Part shown: positions 9,136 to 16,928 of the stretch, in pieces
How positions within the stretch are numbered: the first letter of the stretch is position 1
How the letters are laid out: the number at the start of each line of letters is the position of its first letter
Origin: Parapedobacter sp035556095
Lineage (GTDB): Bacteria > Bacteroidota > Bacteroidia > Sphingobacteriales > Sphingobacteriaceae
Direction of reading: 5' to 3'
NCBI RefSeq assembly: GCF_035556095.1
Contig: NZ_DATMFT010000005.1
Span: 261,832-325,831, forward strand
Length of the DNA stretch: 64,000 bases
Translations under genes and position numbers: made by a program
Notes under the pieces: model-generated
Databases searched by the model: none
What the model was told of the DNA's origin: nothing
What the model saw: the letters and a program-made list of their open reading frames with translations, nothing else

Positions 9136-10485
9136 TTACTCGTTTATTAATGATTTAATCTCTCCGTTTGCTTTCTTCAACTGAATTTCGGCTATTTTGT
9201 AATTCAGCAACGCTTGTGTATAGCTATTCTGTGCTTGTGTCAATGCATTTTCGGTGTCCAACAAGTCGGTCAGCGGCGCCAATCCATTGTTATAGTTGTT
9301 TTGGGTACTGGCGTAAACCTCTTGGGCTAAAACTACATTCTCTTGTTGTGACCGAATGGTGTTTAATGCGTTATGTAATTGGATCTGCGCATTCTCATTA
9401 GCCAAATTCAACGACTGTTTCGTATTCCATAGATCCTGCTCGGCTTTGAGGTAATCGACCTTTGCCTTCCCCATGCGGGCACGGGTAGCAAATCCATTGA
9501 AAATAGGGATACGTAAATTAAGGCCGATGACCATCGAACCGAACCGAGCAGCCATCGGATCCGTAGAACTCTTATAAAGGTAATTGAACCGGTCAGACAT
9601 CGCGGTGTATGTATAATTGCTAACCAGCGCCAATGTAGGATAATATTCTGCTTTATAAGCTTTATACTGGAGGTCCAGCAGTTCCAATTGTTTGTTCATC
9701 AGATTCACCTCCACCAAATGGTCCGTCCGGTTCTGCCGATCCGGGAAGTCCACTGCCGAAGGGACCTCTTTCAATTCCGTTTCAGGTAATACGATAGCCG
9801 TTTCGATAGGCATACCCATGGTATATTTCAACTGATTTTCCAACATGACGATGCCATTTACGAGTTCCTCACGCTGATTTTCCAAGTTCGTAATGTTCAC
9901 CTTGATCCTATCCACATCAATCTTCTTTGCCAATCCGTTATCGTATTGGTTTGAAACGATGCCGTGGATTACTCTCACGTTTTTAAGGTTGGTATCGATC
10001 ACGCTCAGCTGTTCGCGGTTCACTAAAACGTGGTAGTAATTCATAGCTACTTGTTCGATTACCTGTTCCTCGGTAAGCTCGGCACTCAATTCGTAAAACT
10101 CACTTGTTGTTTTTGCCGCCTTTAACCCTGTAAAAACCTGCTGATTAAAAACCTGCTGATTCAACTGCGCTCCTACATATGAATCCCACGGTTGGCCGAT
10201 GGTAACCGATTGTCCCGCAAAAACCAGTTTTCCGATAACCGGATTATAGTTTAATGCACCGACACCTTCAACTTGCGGCAATGCCGATGCCCGCACCTCG
10301 GCGACCTGGTGTTTTCCACCCTCAATGTCCAACCGAGCCTTTTTTACAGACTCACTGTGCGAAAGCGCATAATTAAGCGCTTCCTTGAGTGTCAGAACCT
10401 CTTGGGCGGAAACCACTTGCACGCCCATTAAACCGACGAATAGCGCGGCTATAAATAATCGTATATTCATTGTTGATTTATTCAT
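9136..10485 (-). CDS. TolC-family outer membrane efflux protein
   Basis: Outer-membrane channel of the tripartite pump. With the ATG at 10485 the product is 449 residues and begins with a signal peptide (N-I-R-L-F-I-A-A-L-F-V-G-L-M-G-V-Q-V-V-S-A-Q). The frame stays open upstream to 10572, but that extension would overlap the tetR stop and put 29 charged residues before the signal peptide, so I reject it. An ATG at 10470 is also possible. The body has two long alpha-helical repeats typical of outer membrane efflux proteins, each ending in an N-x-Y-x-x-G-L-A type turn (S-N-Q-Y-D-N-G-L-A and Q-N-N-Y-N-N-G-L-A-P-L-T-D-L-L). Second gene of the operon after tetR. Confidence 0.92.
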   Translation of the reverse strand: MNKSTMNIRLFIAALFVGLMGVQVVSAQEVLTLKEALNYALSHSESVKKARLDIEGGKHQVAEVRASALPQVEGVGALNYNPVIGKLVFAGQSVTIGQPWDSYVGAQLNQQVFNQQVFTGLKAAKTTSEFYELSAELTEEQVIEQVAMNYYHVLVNREQLSVIDTNLKNVRVIHGIVSNQYDNGLAKKIDVDRIKVNITNLENQREELVNGIVMLENQLKYTMGMPIETAIVLPETELKEVPSAVDFPDRQNRTDHLVEVNLMNKQLELLDLQYKAYKAEYYPTLALVSNYTYTAMSDRFNYLYKSSTDPMAARFGSMVIGLNLRIPIFNGFATRARMGKAKVDYLKAEQDLWNTKQSLNLANENAQIQLHNALNTIRSQQENVVLAQEVYASTQNNYNNGLAPLTDLLDTENALTQAQNSYTQALLNYKIAEIQLKKANGEIKSLINE

Positions 10486-10498
10486 GTTCTCAATTTCA

Positions 10499-11101
10499 CT
10501 ATTTTTTTTGGAGACCGTTGATAACGATCGCTGCAGCTTGTTTTTGTTTTTCAAATACGCGGGAGAGCTCATCCCGATCGATCAACGCATGAGGTGCGGC
10601 ATGGTCGCAAAACATCGCCAATCCACGTATCATGGCAACATATAATTCAGACGTTGAAGCCACGTCAAATGTTACAAGTTCGTTATTGGCTATCCCTTGC
10701 TCAAATATCCTCGAAATGGTTTCCACTTCTCGTTGAAACAATCGTTCTGCCAGTGTTTTCCACTTTTCTTCGTGGATGTTCATCTCATGGAGATTAAGAA
10801 TCAGCATGTAGTATTTTTCAACATATGCTTTCTTCATCTCCAGCATCCAAATCAGCAGGTCCAGCGTGCCTTTGGCCTCATCGAACGCTTTTTCGATTGC
10901 TGCATCACTTTCGTCGATAATGCGGTACGCTATTGCTTCGATCAGTGAGAACTTATCCGGAAAATAATAATACAAGTTTGCCTTCGAAAGTTTCAGATCA
11001 TCTGCCACTTCACTCATCGATGTTTTGGCAATACCGAAATGCGAAAAACGCTTCAAGGCTGCTTCAATTATTTGATTCCGTTTGTCGTCTACCGTACTCA
11101 T
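10499..11101 (-). CDS. TetR-family transcriptional regulator of the efflux operon
   Basis: 200-residue repressor-type protein. The N-terminal helix-turn-helix (residues about 8-55) reads I-I-E-A-A-L-K-R-F-S-H-F-G-I-A-K-T-S-M-S-E-V-A-D-D-L-K-L-S-K-A-N-L-Y-Y-Y-F-P-D-K, a textbook TetR DNA-binding domain. The rest is a helical ligand-binding domain with no recognisable ligand signature. It is the first gene of the unit, 13 bp before the TolC-like gene, so by position it is the likely local and autoregulatory repressor of the pump. An operator would be expected in the 200 bp upstream (11102-11306); I do not see an unambiguous palindrome there. Confidence 0.92.
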   Translation of the reverse strand: MSTVDDKRNQIIEAALKRFSHFGIAKTSMSEVADDLKLSKANLYYYFPDKFSLIEAIAYRIIDESDAAIEKAFDEAKGTLDLLIWMLEMKKAYVEKYYMLILNLHEMNIHEEKWKTLAERLFQREVETISRIFEQGIANNELVTFDVASTSELYVAMIRGLAMFCDHAAPHALIDRDELSRVFEKQKQAAAIVINGLQKK

Positions 11102-11306
11102 TTTACCTTTTTACCATTTGACTATCTTTAAATTTTGGTCAAAAGTACAACTTAATAGGCAAATAGCAAGCGAAAAATGATGCCAGCGCAATGCATTCGT
11201 TATCTTATGACATAATGTTTACAAAAGAACGAATGATACAAAGCAATGGTTTGTAAGTGACAACCTTATGTCAGAATGGCTAAAAAGGACAAAAATTAAT
11301 CAACGG

Positions 11307-11768
11307 CTACAACGGGTACGCGGTATCGCTTCGGGCTTCTTCCAGTACAAAAAAGCTTTGTACGGTACTGATATTGGGCAAGGTGGCTAATTTTTCGCGG
11401 AGGAAATGATTATAGGCATCCATATCACGTACCGCTACGCGCAAGATGAAATCGTATGCACCGGTTAGCTGCATGCACTCCATCACTTCATCAAACGCCA
11501 ACACATCCTGCTCGAAGCCCAGCAATACTTCCCGGTTATGGGAGGTCAACAGCACGTGCGAAAAAGCAACTAGGCTACGGTCGATTTTACGCCGGTCCAC
11601 GATGGCAACGACCCGTTTGATATATCCCTGTTCACGGAGTTTCCGACGGCGTTCCTGGATTGCGGCCACAGATCTATTTAATTGCAACGAAAGTTGCTTG
11701 TTGGACAAGGTCGCGTCGCGCTGGAGGATGCGCAACAATTCAATGTCTATGGGATCGAGATCAATCAA
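11307..11768 (-). CDS. Lrp/AsnC-family transcriptional regulator
   Basis: 153-residue feast/famine regulator. The N-terminal winged helix (D-P-I-D-I-E-L-L-R-I-L-Q-R-D-A-T-L-S-N-K-Q-L-S-L-Q-L) is followed by a RAM/ACT-like effector domain (F-D-E-V-M-E-C-M-Q-L-T-G-A-Y-D-F-I-L-R-V-A-V-R-D-M), where the G-x-Y-D-x-x-L motif is the amino-acid-sensing turn. It is divergent from a threonine dehydrogenase gene. Lrp regulates tdh in E. coli, so control of the neighbour is a reasonable inference, though the intergenic region shows no clear Lrp site. The start at 11768 gives the usual length. Confidence 0.93.
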   Translation of the reverse strand: MIDLDPIDIELLRILQRDATLSNKQLSLQLNRSVAAIQERRRKLREQGYIKRVVAIVDRRKIDRSLVAFSHVLLTSHNREVLLGFEQDVLAFDEVMECMQLTGAYDFILRVAVRDMDAYNHFLREKLATLPNISTVQSFFVLEEARSDTAYPL

Positions 11769-11881
11769 ATCAAGTTTTCAATTACTTTAACGGCCAATAA
11801 TCCGCTTGACGATTCAAACATATGAAAAAAATGGCATTTCAAGCAGTTTGCTGTTAAATTAACGGAATTAAAACAGAACCC

Positions 11882-11912
11882 TTGTGTTTTTGTTTAAATG
11901 GGTAGAATTTTG
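11882..11912 (+). promoter_or_regulatory. Probable promoter of the tdh leader
   Basis: TTG at 11882-11884 and TAGAATTTTG at 11903-11912 are spaced 18 bp apart and approximate the Bacteroidota TTTG/TAnnTTTG pattern, with an extra base in the -7 box. It would start transcription near 11918, giving a leader of about 135 bases. Confidence 0.4.
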
Positions 11913-11929
11913 CAGCGTTATATCGAGCG

Positions 11930-11965
11930 ATGGTTGGTGATGCAGATGGCACAACACATGGATGA
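11930..11965 (+). CDS. Possible leader peptide of tdh (11 residues)
   Basis: ATG at 11930 opens a short frame M-V-G-D-A-D-G-T-T-H-G followed by TGA. It sits inside the presumed leader between a promoter-like sequence and an intrinsic terminator placed before tdh. It contains two threonines and three glycines, the substrate and end product of the Tdh/Kbl pathway. So short an ORF can occur by chance; no ribosome-binding evidence exists. Confidence 0.2.
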   Translation: MVGDADGTTHG

Positions 11966-12004
11966 CCGTCCCTCGCGCCGATCAAGGCTTAAACTCAGGT
12001 TACT

Positions 12005-12040
12005 ACATGGTGGCCGTTACATGGCCACCATGTTTTTTTG
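12005..12040 (+). terminator. Intrinsic terminator or attenuator in the tdh leader
   Basis: A perfect 11-bp stem (ACATGGTGGCC at 12005-12015, GGCCACCATGT at 12023-12033) with a 7-base loop is followed at once by a run of T. It ends only about 13 bases before the tdh ATG and faces tdh, so it would stop tdh transcription unless disrupted. A near-copy of the left arm (ACATGGATGACC) lies at 11956-11967 and could compete for the right arm. Confidence 0.65.
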
Positions 12041-12052
12041 AACAGCTTTCGT

Positions 12053-12997
12053 ATGCAGGAACAACAGATCATCATTACTGGCGCCAACGGCCAATTGGGC
12101 ACCGAGCTAACTGCCGCACTCCGCGTGCAATATGGCGGTGGGCGCGTCATTGCCACCGATATCCGCCAACCTGCCGTAACCGATATCAACTTCCGATTGC
12201 TCGATGTTATGGACCGCGAAGCGTTAGGTCAGCTTGTTTCAGACACGGGTGCTACGATCATATATCATTTGGCGGCATTCCTTTCAGCAAGTGGCGAACA
12301 GCACCCCTTACAGGCTTGGGACCTCAATATGCAGGGCTTACTAAATGTGCTTGAAGTCGCCCGCGAAACAGGATGCCGTGTATTCTGGCCCAGTAGCATC
12401 GCCTTATTTGGCGAACACGTGCCTAGCGCGTATTGTCCGCAACACACGGTGACGCAGCCGGGAACCGTGTATGGAATAAGCAAAGCCGCCGGTGAAAATT
12501 GGTGTCAATACTATCATAACACCTATGGGGTGGATGTGCGTAGCATACGATATCCCGGCTTAATCAGCCATACCGCGTTACCGGGAGGGGGTACTACTGA
12601 TTATGCAGTAGACATTTTCTATCATGCCGTCCGAGGCGACACTTATACATGCTTTCTAGCCGCTGAAACGATACTCCCCATGATGTACATGCCGGATGCT
12701 GTGGCTGGAACGATTCAGCTAATGGAGGCTCCGGCAGATGCCATCAATATCCGTACTTCATACAATTTCGCCGCGTTCAGCTTCAGCCCCGAGCAGCTCG
12801 CAACTGCCATACAGAAGTACATCCCCGAATTTACATGGCGATACCAGCCTGATTTCCGCCAACGCATTGCCAACAGTTGGCCACAGGATATCGACGACCG
12901 CTGTGCCCGTAGTGATTGGGCATGGGAACCCAAATACGGGTTTGATGACATGGTCAGCGACATGCTGTCCGCAATCGGGGCTCGGATTACGAGATAG
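12053..12997 (+). CDS. tdh: L-threonine 3-dehydrogenase, SDR (epimerase-like) type
   Basis: Oxidises L-threonine with NAD+ to 2-amino-3-ketobutyrate. 314 residues, extended short-chain dehydrogenase fold. The Rossmann motif is I-I-I-T-G-A-N-G-Q-L-G-T-E-L near the N-terminus. The segment S-S-I-A-L-F-G-E-H followed by T-V-Y-G-I-S-K-A-A-G-E contains the catalytic Ser, Tyr and Lys, and R-Y-P-G-L-I-S-H with P-G-G-G-T-T-D-Y-A-V-D-I is characteristic of the Flavobacterium-type threonine dehydrogenases. I choose the ATG at 12053; an upstream in-frame TTG at 12038 overlaps the terminator T-run. A generic UDP-sugar epimerase is the alternative, but the G-G-G-T-T-D-Y-A motif argues against it. Divergent from an Lrp-type regulator. 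Confidence 0.88.
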   Translation: MQEQQIIITGANGQLGTELTAALRVQYGGGRVIATDIRQPAVTDINFRLLDVMDREALGQLVSDTGATIIYHLAAFLSASGEQHPLQAWDLNMQGLLNVLEVARETGCRVFWPSSIALFGEHVPSAYCPQHTVTQPGTVYGISKAAGENWCQYYHNTYGVDVRSIRYPGLISHTALPGGGTTDYAVDIFYHAVRGDTYTCFLAAETILPMMYMPDAVAGTIQLMEAPADAINIRTSYNFAAFSFSPEQLATAIQKYIPEFTWRYQPDFRQRIANSWPQDIDDRCARSDWAWEPKYGFDDMVSDMLSAIGARITR

Positions 12998-13113
12998 TGA
13001 GTTTTTCATGTGTTTTCAAACGCTTCTCGCTTGCGCATACGCTAATGCGTACGGGAGCATATACTTAAAAGAAATAGCGATTGGCTGATAGCTAAATGTC
13101 AGGAACGATCCCA

Positions 13114-13146
13114 GAAAAAAAGCCCCCTCGTGTCAAACGAGGAGGC
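13114..13146 (-). terminator. Terminator after tRNA-Phe
   Basis: On the minus strand AGCCTCCTCG pairs, with one mismatch, with CGAGGGGGCT across a 7-base loop, followed by a run of at least seven T. It lies just 3' of the tRNA-Phe gene. Confidence 0.8.
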
Positions 13147-13152
13147 TCTCCG

Positions 13153-13225
13153 TGGTACCAGCTGGATTCGAACCAGCGACACAAGGATTTTCAGTCCTTT
13201 GCTCTACCAACTGAGCTATGGTACC
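13153..13225 (-). tRNA. tRNA-Phe (GAA)
   Basis: A full cloverleaf is readable on the minus strand: acceptor GGTACCA/TGGTACC, D-arm with AGCTCAGTTGGTAGAGC, anticodon loop CTGAAAA with GAA at the anticodon, T-arm GCTGG-TTCGAAT-CCAGC and discriminator A. The encoded 3' end continues CGG, so CCA is not encoded. A TACATTTG promoter box lies 35 bp upstream and a terminator follows. Confidence 0.97.
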
Positions 13226-13259
13226 GCTTAACAACCGTAATAAGGCTGTTTTGGGACTG

Positions 13260-13267
13260 CAAATGTA
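13260..13267 (-). promoter_or_regulatory. Promoter -7 box for tRNA-Phe
   Basis: On the minus strand TACATTTG matches TAnnTTTG exactly, 35 bp upstream of the tRNA. The rest of 13226-13412 shows only this box, an A/T-rich spacer and the mnmA promoter; I see no gene in it. Confidence 0.6.
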
Positions 13268-13386
13268 GCGCCTTTTTTCATTTAAGAAAATTTTTTTTGA
13301 AAATTATTCGAGAGCTGATGGCAAGCCGCTGATAGCGTTGGTGATAAAATGACAAGGTGAAAACATACCGAAATAAAAATTAGCCG

Positions 13387-13394
13387 TACATTTG
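13387..13394 (+). promoter_or_regulatory. Promoter -7 box for mnmA
   Basis: TACATTTG is an exact match to TAnnTTTG and ends 18 bp before the chosen mnmA ATG, implying a very short leader. Confidence 0.55.
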
Positions 13395-13412
13395 CATTTT
13401 GAATCCATACAA

Positions 13413-14501
13413 ATGAGCAAACGAGGAAGAGTATTAGTGGCCATGAGCGGCGGTGTAGACAGTTCTGTAGCGGCAGTGATGCTTCATGAACAGGGCTACG
13501 AAGTCATCGGGTTAACGATGAAAACCTGGGATTATGCCTCCTCGGGAAGCTCAACCAAGGAAACGGGGTGCTGCAGCCTCGATAGCATCAACGATGCCCG
13601 GGCGCTGGCGGTTTCTTTTGGGTTCCCCCATTACATATTGGACATCCGGGGAGAATTCGGCGACTCCGTGATCGATAATTTCGTTGACGAATACCTCGCT
13701 GGGCGTACACCGAACCCGTGTGTGCTCTGCAATACCCATATTAAATGGGAGGCTTTATTGAAACGGGCAAATAAGTTGGATTGTGAATTCATCGCTACCG
13801 GACATTATGCCAATATCCGCCAGCAAGAAAACGGACGGTATGTTATCTCCAAGGGCCGAGATACCCATAAAGACCAGTCTTATGTACTTTGGGGAGTCTC
13901 GCAAGAAAATCTTGCCCGTACCCAATTCCCACTCGGCTCTTACACGAAGGCTGAAATCAGGCAACTGGCAGCCGAAATGGGACAACTAGAGCTGGCCAGT
14001 AAATCCGAAAGCTATGAGATTTGCTTTGTGCCAGACAACGATTACCGCTCATTTCTGCGCCACCGGGTAGCGGATATTGACGACCGCATCGGGCCGGGCA
14101 ACTTCATACTTACAGACGGCACCGTAGTAGGCCAACACCAGGGTTACCCCTACTATACCGTTGGCCAGCGGAAGGGACTGGGAATCGCGCTTGGGCGTCC
14201 GATTTTTGTAACCGAAATCCTTCCGGAAAGCAATACCGTGGTACTTGGTGATGAGCATGAACTGCAACGGCATGAAGCTTACGTTCGGAACGTTAACCTA
14301 GTCAAATACGCCGCCATTACACAGCCGATGGAAGCGGTAACCAAAATTCGGTATAAAGACGCGGGCATGACCAGTACTATCGTGCAACACGACGGGAATA
14401 TGAAAGTCGACTTCCACCATGCGGTAAAAGGGATAGCACCGGGCCAATCGGCGGTGTTCTATGAAGGCGATGACCTACTGGGCGGTGGCTTTTTGATGTA
14501 A
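13413..14501 (+). CDS. mnmA: tRNA-specific 2-thiouridylase
   Basis: Adds sulfur to U34 of tRNA-Lys, -Glu and -Gln. 362 residues from the ATG at 13413 (M-S-K-R-G-R-V-L-V-A); the in-frame TTG at 13392 overlaps the promoter box and is rejected. The PP-loop S-G-G-V-D-S-S is at the N-terminus. The catalytic cysteine pair is visible as N-P-C-V-L-C-N and, later, Y-E-I-C-F-V-P-D. The tRNA contact block G-H-Y-A and the sequence K-D-Q-S-Y-V-L-W are present. C-terminal beta barrel domains follow (G-Q-R-K-G-L-G-I-A and F-H-H-A-V-K-G-I-A-P-G-Q-S-A-V-F-Y). Monocistronic by context. Confidence 0.95.
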   Translation: MSKRGRVLVAMSGGVDSSVAAVMLHEQGYEVIGLTMKTWDYASSGSSTKETGCCSLDSINDARALAVSFGFPHYILDIRGEFGDSVIDNFVDEYLAGRTPNPCVLCNTHIKWEALLKRANKLDCEFIATGHYANIRQQENGRYVISKGRDTHKDQSYVLWGVSQENLARTQFPLGSYTKAEIRQLAAEMGQLELASKSESYEICFVPDNDYRSFLRHRVADIDDRIGPGNFILTDGTVVGQHQGYPYYTVGQRKGLGIALGRPIFVTEILPESNTVVLGDEHELQRHEAYVRNVNLVKYAAITQPMEAVTKIRYKDAGMTSTIVQHDGNMKVDFHHAVKGIAPGQSAVFYEGDDLLGGGFLM

Positions 14502-14524
14502 TCAATTTCTTGCTTCATTGACTA

Positions 14525-14956
14525 TCAAAACGTTATACGTAAGCCAACATGTGCTGATCTAATGGTCTGGGCGCCTCTTTCCGACGACATACCCAACCGG
14601 TCCGAGTAGGCAATGGGTGTTACGGTAAGGAGGGCTGCCTTCCGTCGATGGTAGCCGGACCCTATTGCAAACCCAATGCATGTCAATCCGCTGGTTAGCC
14701 CAGCAGCATAGAAAAAAATAGAGTTCACGCCGTTGCCCAGCACCTCCCCTATGCCTTCCCCATCTTTACTACCATAAATGATTCCACCGGTAATGCACGC
14801 CACGCTAACGCCCCCGGCAATGAGCGCGACAGTCTTATCTCGTTTTGCTTTCCTGAGGTGGTATTCTTGCGTTTTCACTTCCTTTTCCTGGGCATATACA
14901 CTGCCGAATAGGAAAAAACCGAGAGCGACAAACACAATCCATGTTTTAGCCGTCAT
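14525..14956 (-). CDS. Small exported or membrane protein of unknown function
   Basis: I do not recognise this 143-residue protein. It starts with a clear signal peptide (T-W-I-V-F-V-A-L-G-F-F-L-F-G-S-V-Y-A-Q-E), followed by a short charged segment (K-T-Q-E-Y-H-L-R-K-A-K-R-D-K) and two hydrophobic stretches (V-A-L-I-A-G-G-V-S-V-A-C-I-T-G-G-I-I-Y and F-F-Y-A-A-G-L-T-S-G-L-T-C-I-G-F-A-I). The end, A-H-V-G-L-R-I-T-F, finishes in an aromatic residue as outer-membrane beta barrels do. Similar small proteins with a glycine-rich hydrophobic pair are common in Bacteroidota. It lies between mnmA and the gapA terminator, with its own 67-bp upstream gap. Confidence 0.7.
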   Translation of the reverse strand: MTAKTWIVFVALGFFLFGSVYAQEKEVKTQEYHLRKAKRDKTVALIAGGVSVACITGGIIYGSKDGEGIGEVLGNGVNSIFFYAAGLTSGLTCIGFAIGSGYHRRKAALLTVTPIAYSDRLGMSSERGAQTIRSAHVGLRITF

Positions 14957-15023
14957 CTTCTAGGGTATTAACGGATTACTTCTTAATGTTACACAAGTAT
15001 ACGTGATATCCCATAAAAAAAAT

Positions 15024-15058
15024 AAAAGCCCGTCTCATTTTTAACGAGACGGGCTTTT
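15024..15058 (-). terminator. Terminator of the pfkA-gapA operon
   Basis: A perfect 13-bp stem (AAAAGCCCGTCTC and its reverse complement) with a 9-base loop gives A and T tracts on both sides, so it can terminate both strands. It lies 20 bp after the gapA stop. Confidence 0.85.
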
Positions 15059-15078
15059 ATCTAATATGCACGCTATCG

Positions 15079-16074
15079 TTAAGCGTTGCCAACAAGTTCT
15101 ACGAGGTCAACCAATTTGTTGGAGTATCCCCATTCGTTGTCATACCACGATACCACTTTCACGAAGTTGTCGTTGAGTGAAATACCTGCACCCGCATCAA
15201 AGATCGATGTGCGCGCATCGCCCCGGAAATCTTCCGAAACGACAGCGTCTTCGGTATAGCCAAGGATACCTTTAAGCTCACCTTCCGAAGCTGCTTTGTA
15301 CGCTTGCTTGATCTGTTCGTAGGTGGCCGGTTTTTCCAACCTAGCGGTTAGATCCACTACCGATACATCAGGCACGGGCACCCGGAAAGACATACCGGTA
15401 AGCTTGCCTTGCAATTCGGGCAATACCAGTCCTACCGCCTTAGCGGCTCCCGTAGACGAAGGAATGATGTTTTGGTAGGCACCGCGCCCACCGCGCCAAT
15501 CTTTCACCGATGGGCCATCTACTGTCTTTTGTGTAGCCGTAACCGCATGGATGGTACTCATCAGTCCTTCCACGATACCAAAATTATCATGGAGTACCTT
15601 GGCGAGTGGGGCCAAACAGTTGGTTGTGCAGGAAGCATTAGAAACGATGGTTTGTTCGGCTTTCAACGTTTTATGGTTTACACCAATCACAAACGTAGGG
15701 GTGTCGTCCTTAGCAGGTGCCGACATTACCACTTTCTTTGCACCGGCATCGATATGTTTCTGTGCGGTCTCTTTAGTCAGGAAAAAACCGGTAGACTCAA
15801 TGATCACCTCTGCACCCACGTCTCCCCATTTCAGGTTGGCCGGATCCCGTTCAGCCGTAACGCGAATCGTTTTTCCGTTTACAATAAGATGGCCATCCTT
15901 AACATCCACGGTGCCATCAAACTTTCCATGGGTAGAGTCATATTTCAGCATATAAGCCAAATAATCCGGCTCAACGAGGTCATTTATCCCAACAATTTCG
16001 ATACCAGGACGGTTTACCGCTGCCCTGAATGCTAAACGGCCAATCCGGCCGAATCCATTGATTCCAATTTTCAT
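15079..16074 (-). CDS. gapA: Glyceraldehyde-3-phosphate dehydrogenase, type I
   Basis: Glycolytic oxidation of glyceraldehyde 3-phosphate to 1,3-bisphosphoglycerate with NAD+. 331 residues. Rossmann motif I-G-I-N-G-F-G-R-I-G-R-L at the N-terminus; catalytic Cys149 in S-N-A-S-C-T-T-N-C-L-A-P-L; W-R-G-G-R-G-A-Y-Q-N-I-I-P-S-S-T-G-A-A-K-A-V substrate loop; and S-W-Y-D-N-E-W-G-Y-S-N-K at the end. It starts 5 bp after the stop of the BadF-type kinase gene and ends in a strong terminator, so pfkA, the kinase and gapA form one operon. Confidence 0.97.
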   Translation of the reverse strand: MKIGINGFGRIGRLAFRAAVNRPGIEIVGINDLVEPDYLAYMLKYDSTHGKFDGTVDVKDGHLIVNGKTIRVTAERDPANLKWGDVGAEVIIESTGFFLTKETAQKHIDAGAKKVVMSAPAKDDTPTFVIGVNHKTLKAEQTIVSNASCTTNCLAPLAKVLHDNFGIVEGLMSTIHAVTATQKTVDGPSVKDWRGGRGAYQNIIPSSTGAAKAVGLVLPELQGKLTGMSFRVPVPDVSVVDLTARLEKPATYEQIKQAYKAASEGELKGILGYTEDAVVSEDFRGDARTSIFDAGAGISLNDNFVKVVSWYDNEWGYSNKLVDLVELVGNA

Positions 16075-16079
16075 TTTTA

Positions 16080-16928
16080 TTAGTTTTTATTTAAATAGTA
16101 TTTCAATAAATTATGTATAGGTTCTTTGATCACCGTACCTATTGAGATATCATACTTGCCGGCCACGTCCCGCAACCATTCTTCGTAGCCTGCGGCCACG
16201 CTTCCGGTAAAGTTAACGGTCACACCTGGGTATTGTTTGGTAAGCGGTAAAAGGTAGGTCTCCATATACAGCTTCAACCCGTGATAGATCGTTTTCTTTA
16301 TAAAACGATGCTTATGGTTTTCCATCACAAAATCTGCGAAAGACGTCAAGAATAGTGTTGGGTTTGCCTGATTATACACTTTATCCATTATAATCTTGCG
16401 ATCCATCGGATACCGCGCAACGAATTTCTCCATCAGATCTTCGGGCATGGACTCATTCAGGAAGCTTTTTAAGAGCATACGGCCTATCCAATTCGCCGAG
16501 CCCTCGTCGGCAAGGATATACCCGAGGCCAAAATTATTGTCTGAAGTCCGCCTACCATTAAAATAAGCTGCATTCGACCCACTGCCCAAGATGCCAATAA
16601 GCCCCTTACTGTCACCGAAAGTCGAAATGGCGGATGCCTTAACATCGTGGTCCACCAATATCTTCGCATTTTTGAAAAAATGTTTGAAAACCGACGCAAT
16701 TTTATCTTTCCGTTCCGGAGAAGATGAACCTGCACCGAAGAAGTAAATCCGCCTGATCTTTTCGGCGTAATTAATGAGATTATTATTTTTATTCAACAGC
16801 TGGAGGATAAAACGCTCCTCGTGCAGATACGGGTTAATTCCCATCATCCGAAAACCCGTCACAATCTTCCCGCGTTCGGCCAATCGCCAATCGGAAAATC
16901 TCGAGCCGCTGAATACAACCGCGATCAT
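16080..16928 (-). CDS. BadF/BadG-type ATPase, N-acetylglucosamine-kinase-like
   Basis: ASKHA-fold kinase of 282 residues. The phosphate-1 loop is near the N-terminus (V-V-F-S-G-S-R-F-S-D-W). Phosphate-2 is I-G-I-L-G-S-G-S-N-A-A-Y-F-N-G, followed by N-F-G-L-G-Y-I-L-A-D-E-G-S-A-N-W-I-G, the hallmark of the BadF/N-acetylglucosamine kinase group. The adenosine motif appears as N-F-T-G-S-V-A-A-G-Y. The first strand reads V-V-F-S-G-S, whereas the usual form is D-G-G-x-T, so the usual catalytic Asp/Gly pair there is not conserved; this may alter activity. The start overlaps the pfkA stop by four bases. The sugar substrate is not known, but placement between pfkA and gapA suggests a hexose or amino sugar feeding glycolysis. 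Confidence 0.85.
   Translation of the reverse strand: MIAVVFSGSRFSDWRLAERGKIVTGFRMMGINPYLHEERFILQLLNKNNNLINYAEKIRRIYFFGAGSSSPERKDKIASVFKHFFKNAKILVDHDVKASAISTFGDSKGLIGILGSGSNAAYFNGRRTSDNNFGLGYILADEGSANWIGRMLLKSFLNESMPEDLMEKFVARYPMDRKIIMDKVYNQANPTLFLTSFADFVMENHKHRFIKKTIYHGLKLYMETYLLPLTKQYPGVTVNFTGSVAAGYEEWLRDVAGKYDISIGTVIKEPIHNLLKYYLNKN

Noticed and set aside
12005..12040. Terminator of a gene upstream of tdh
   Set aside because: The upstream gene is divergent, so nothing but the tdh leader can be terminated here.
11918..12052. Known glycine, SAM-II or TPP riboswitch in the tdh leader
   Set aside because: Only scattered words such as CTCAGG match the glycine aptamer; the conserved cores are absent.
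15409..16035. 208-codon frame antisense to gapA
   Set aside because: Lies wholly within gapA; no family resemblance.
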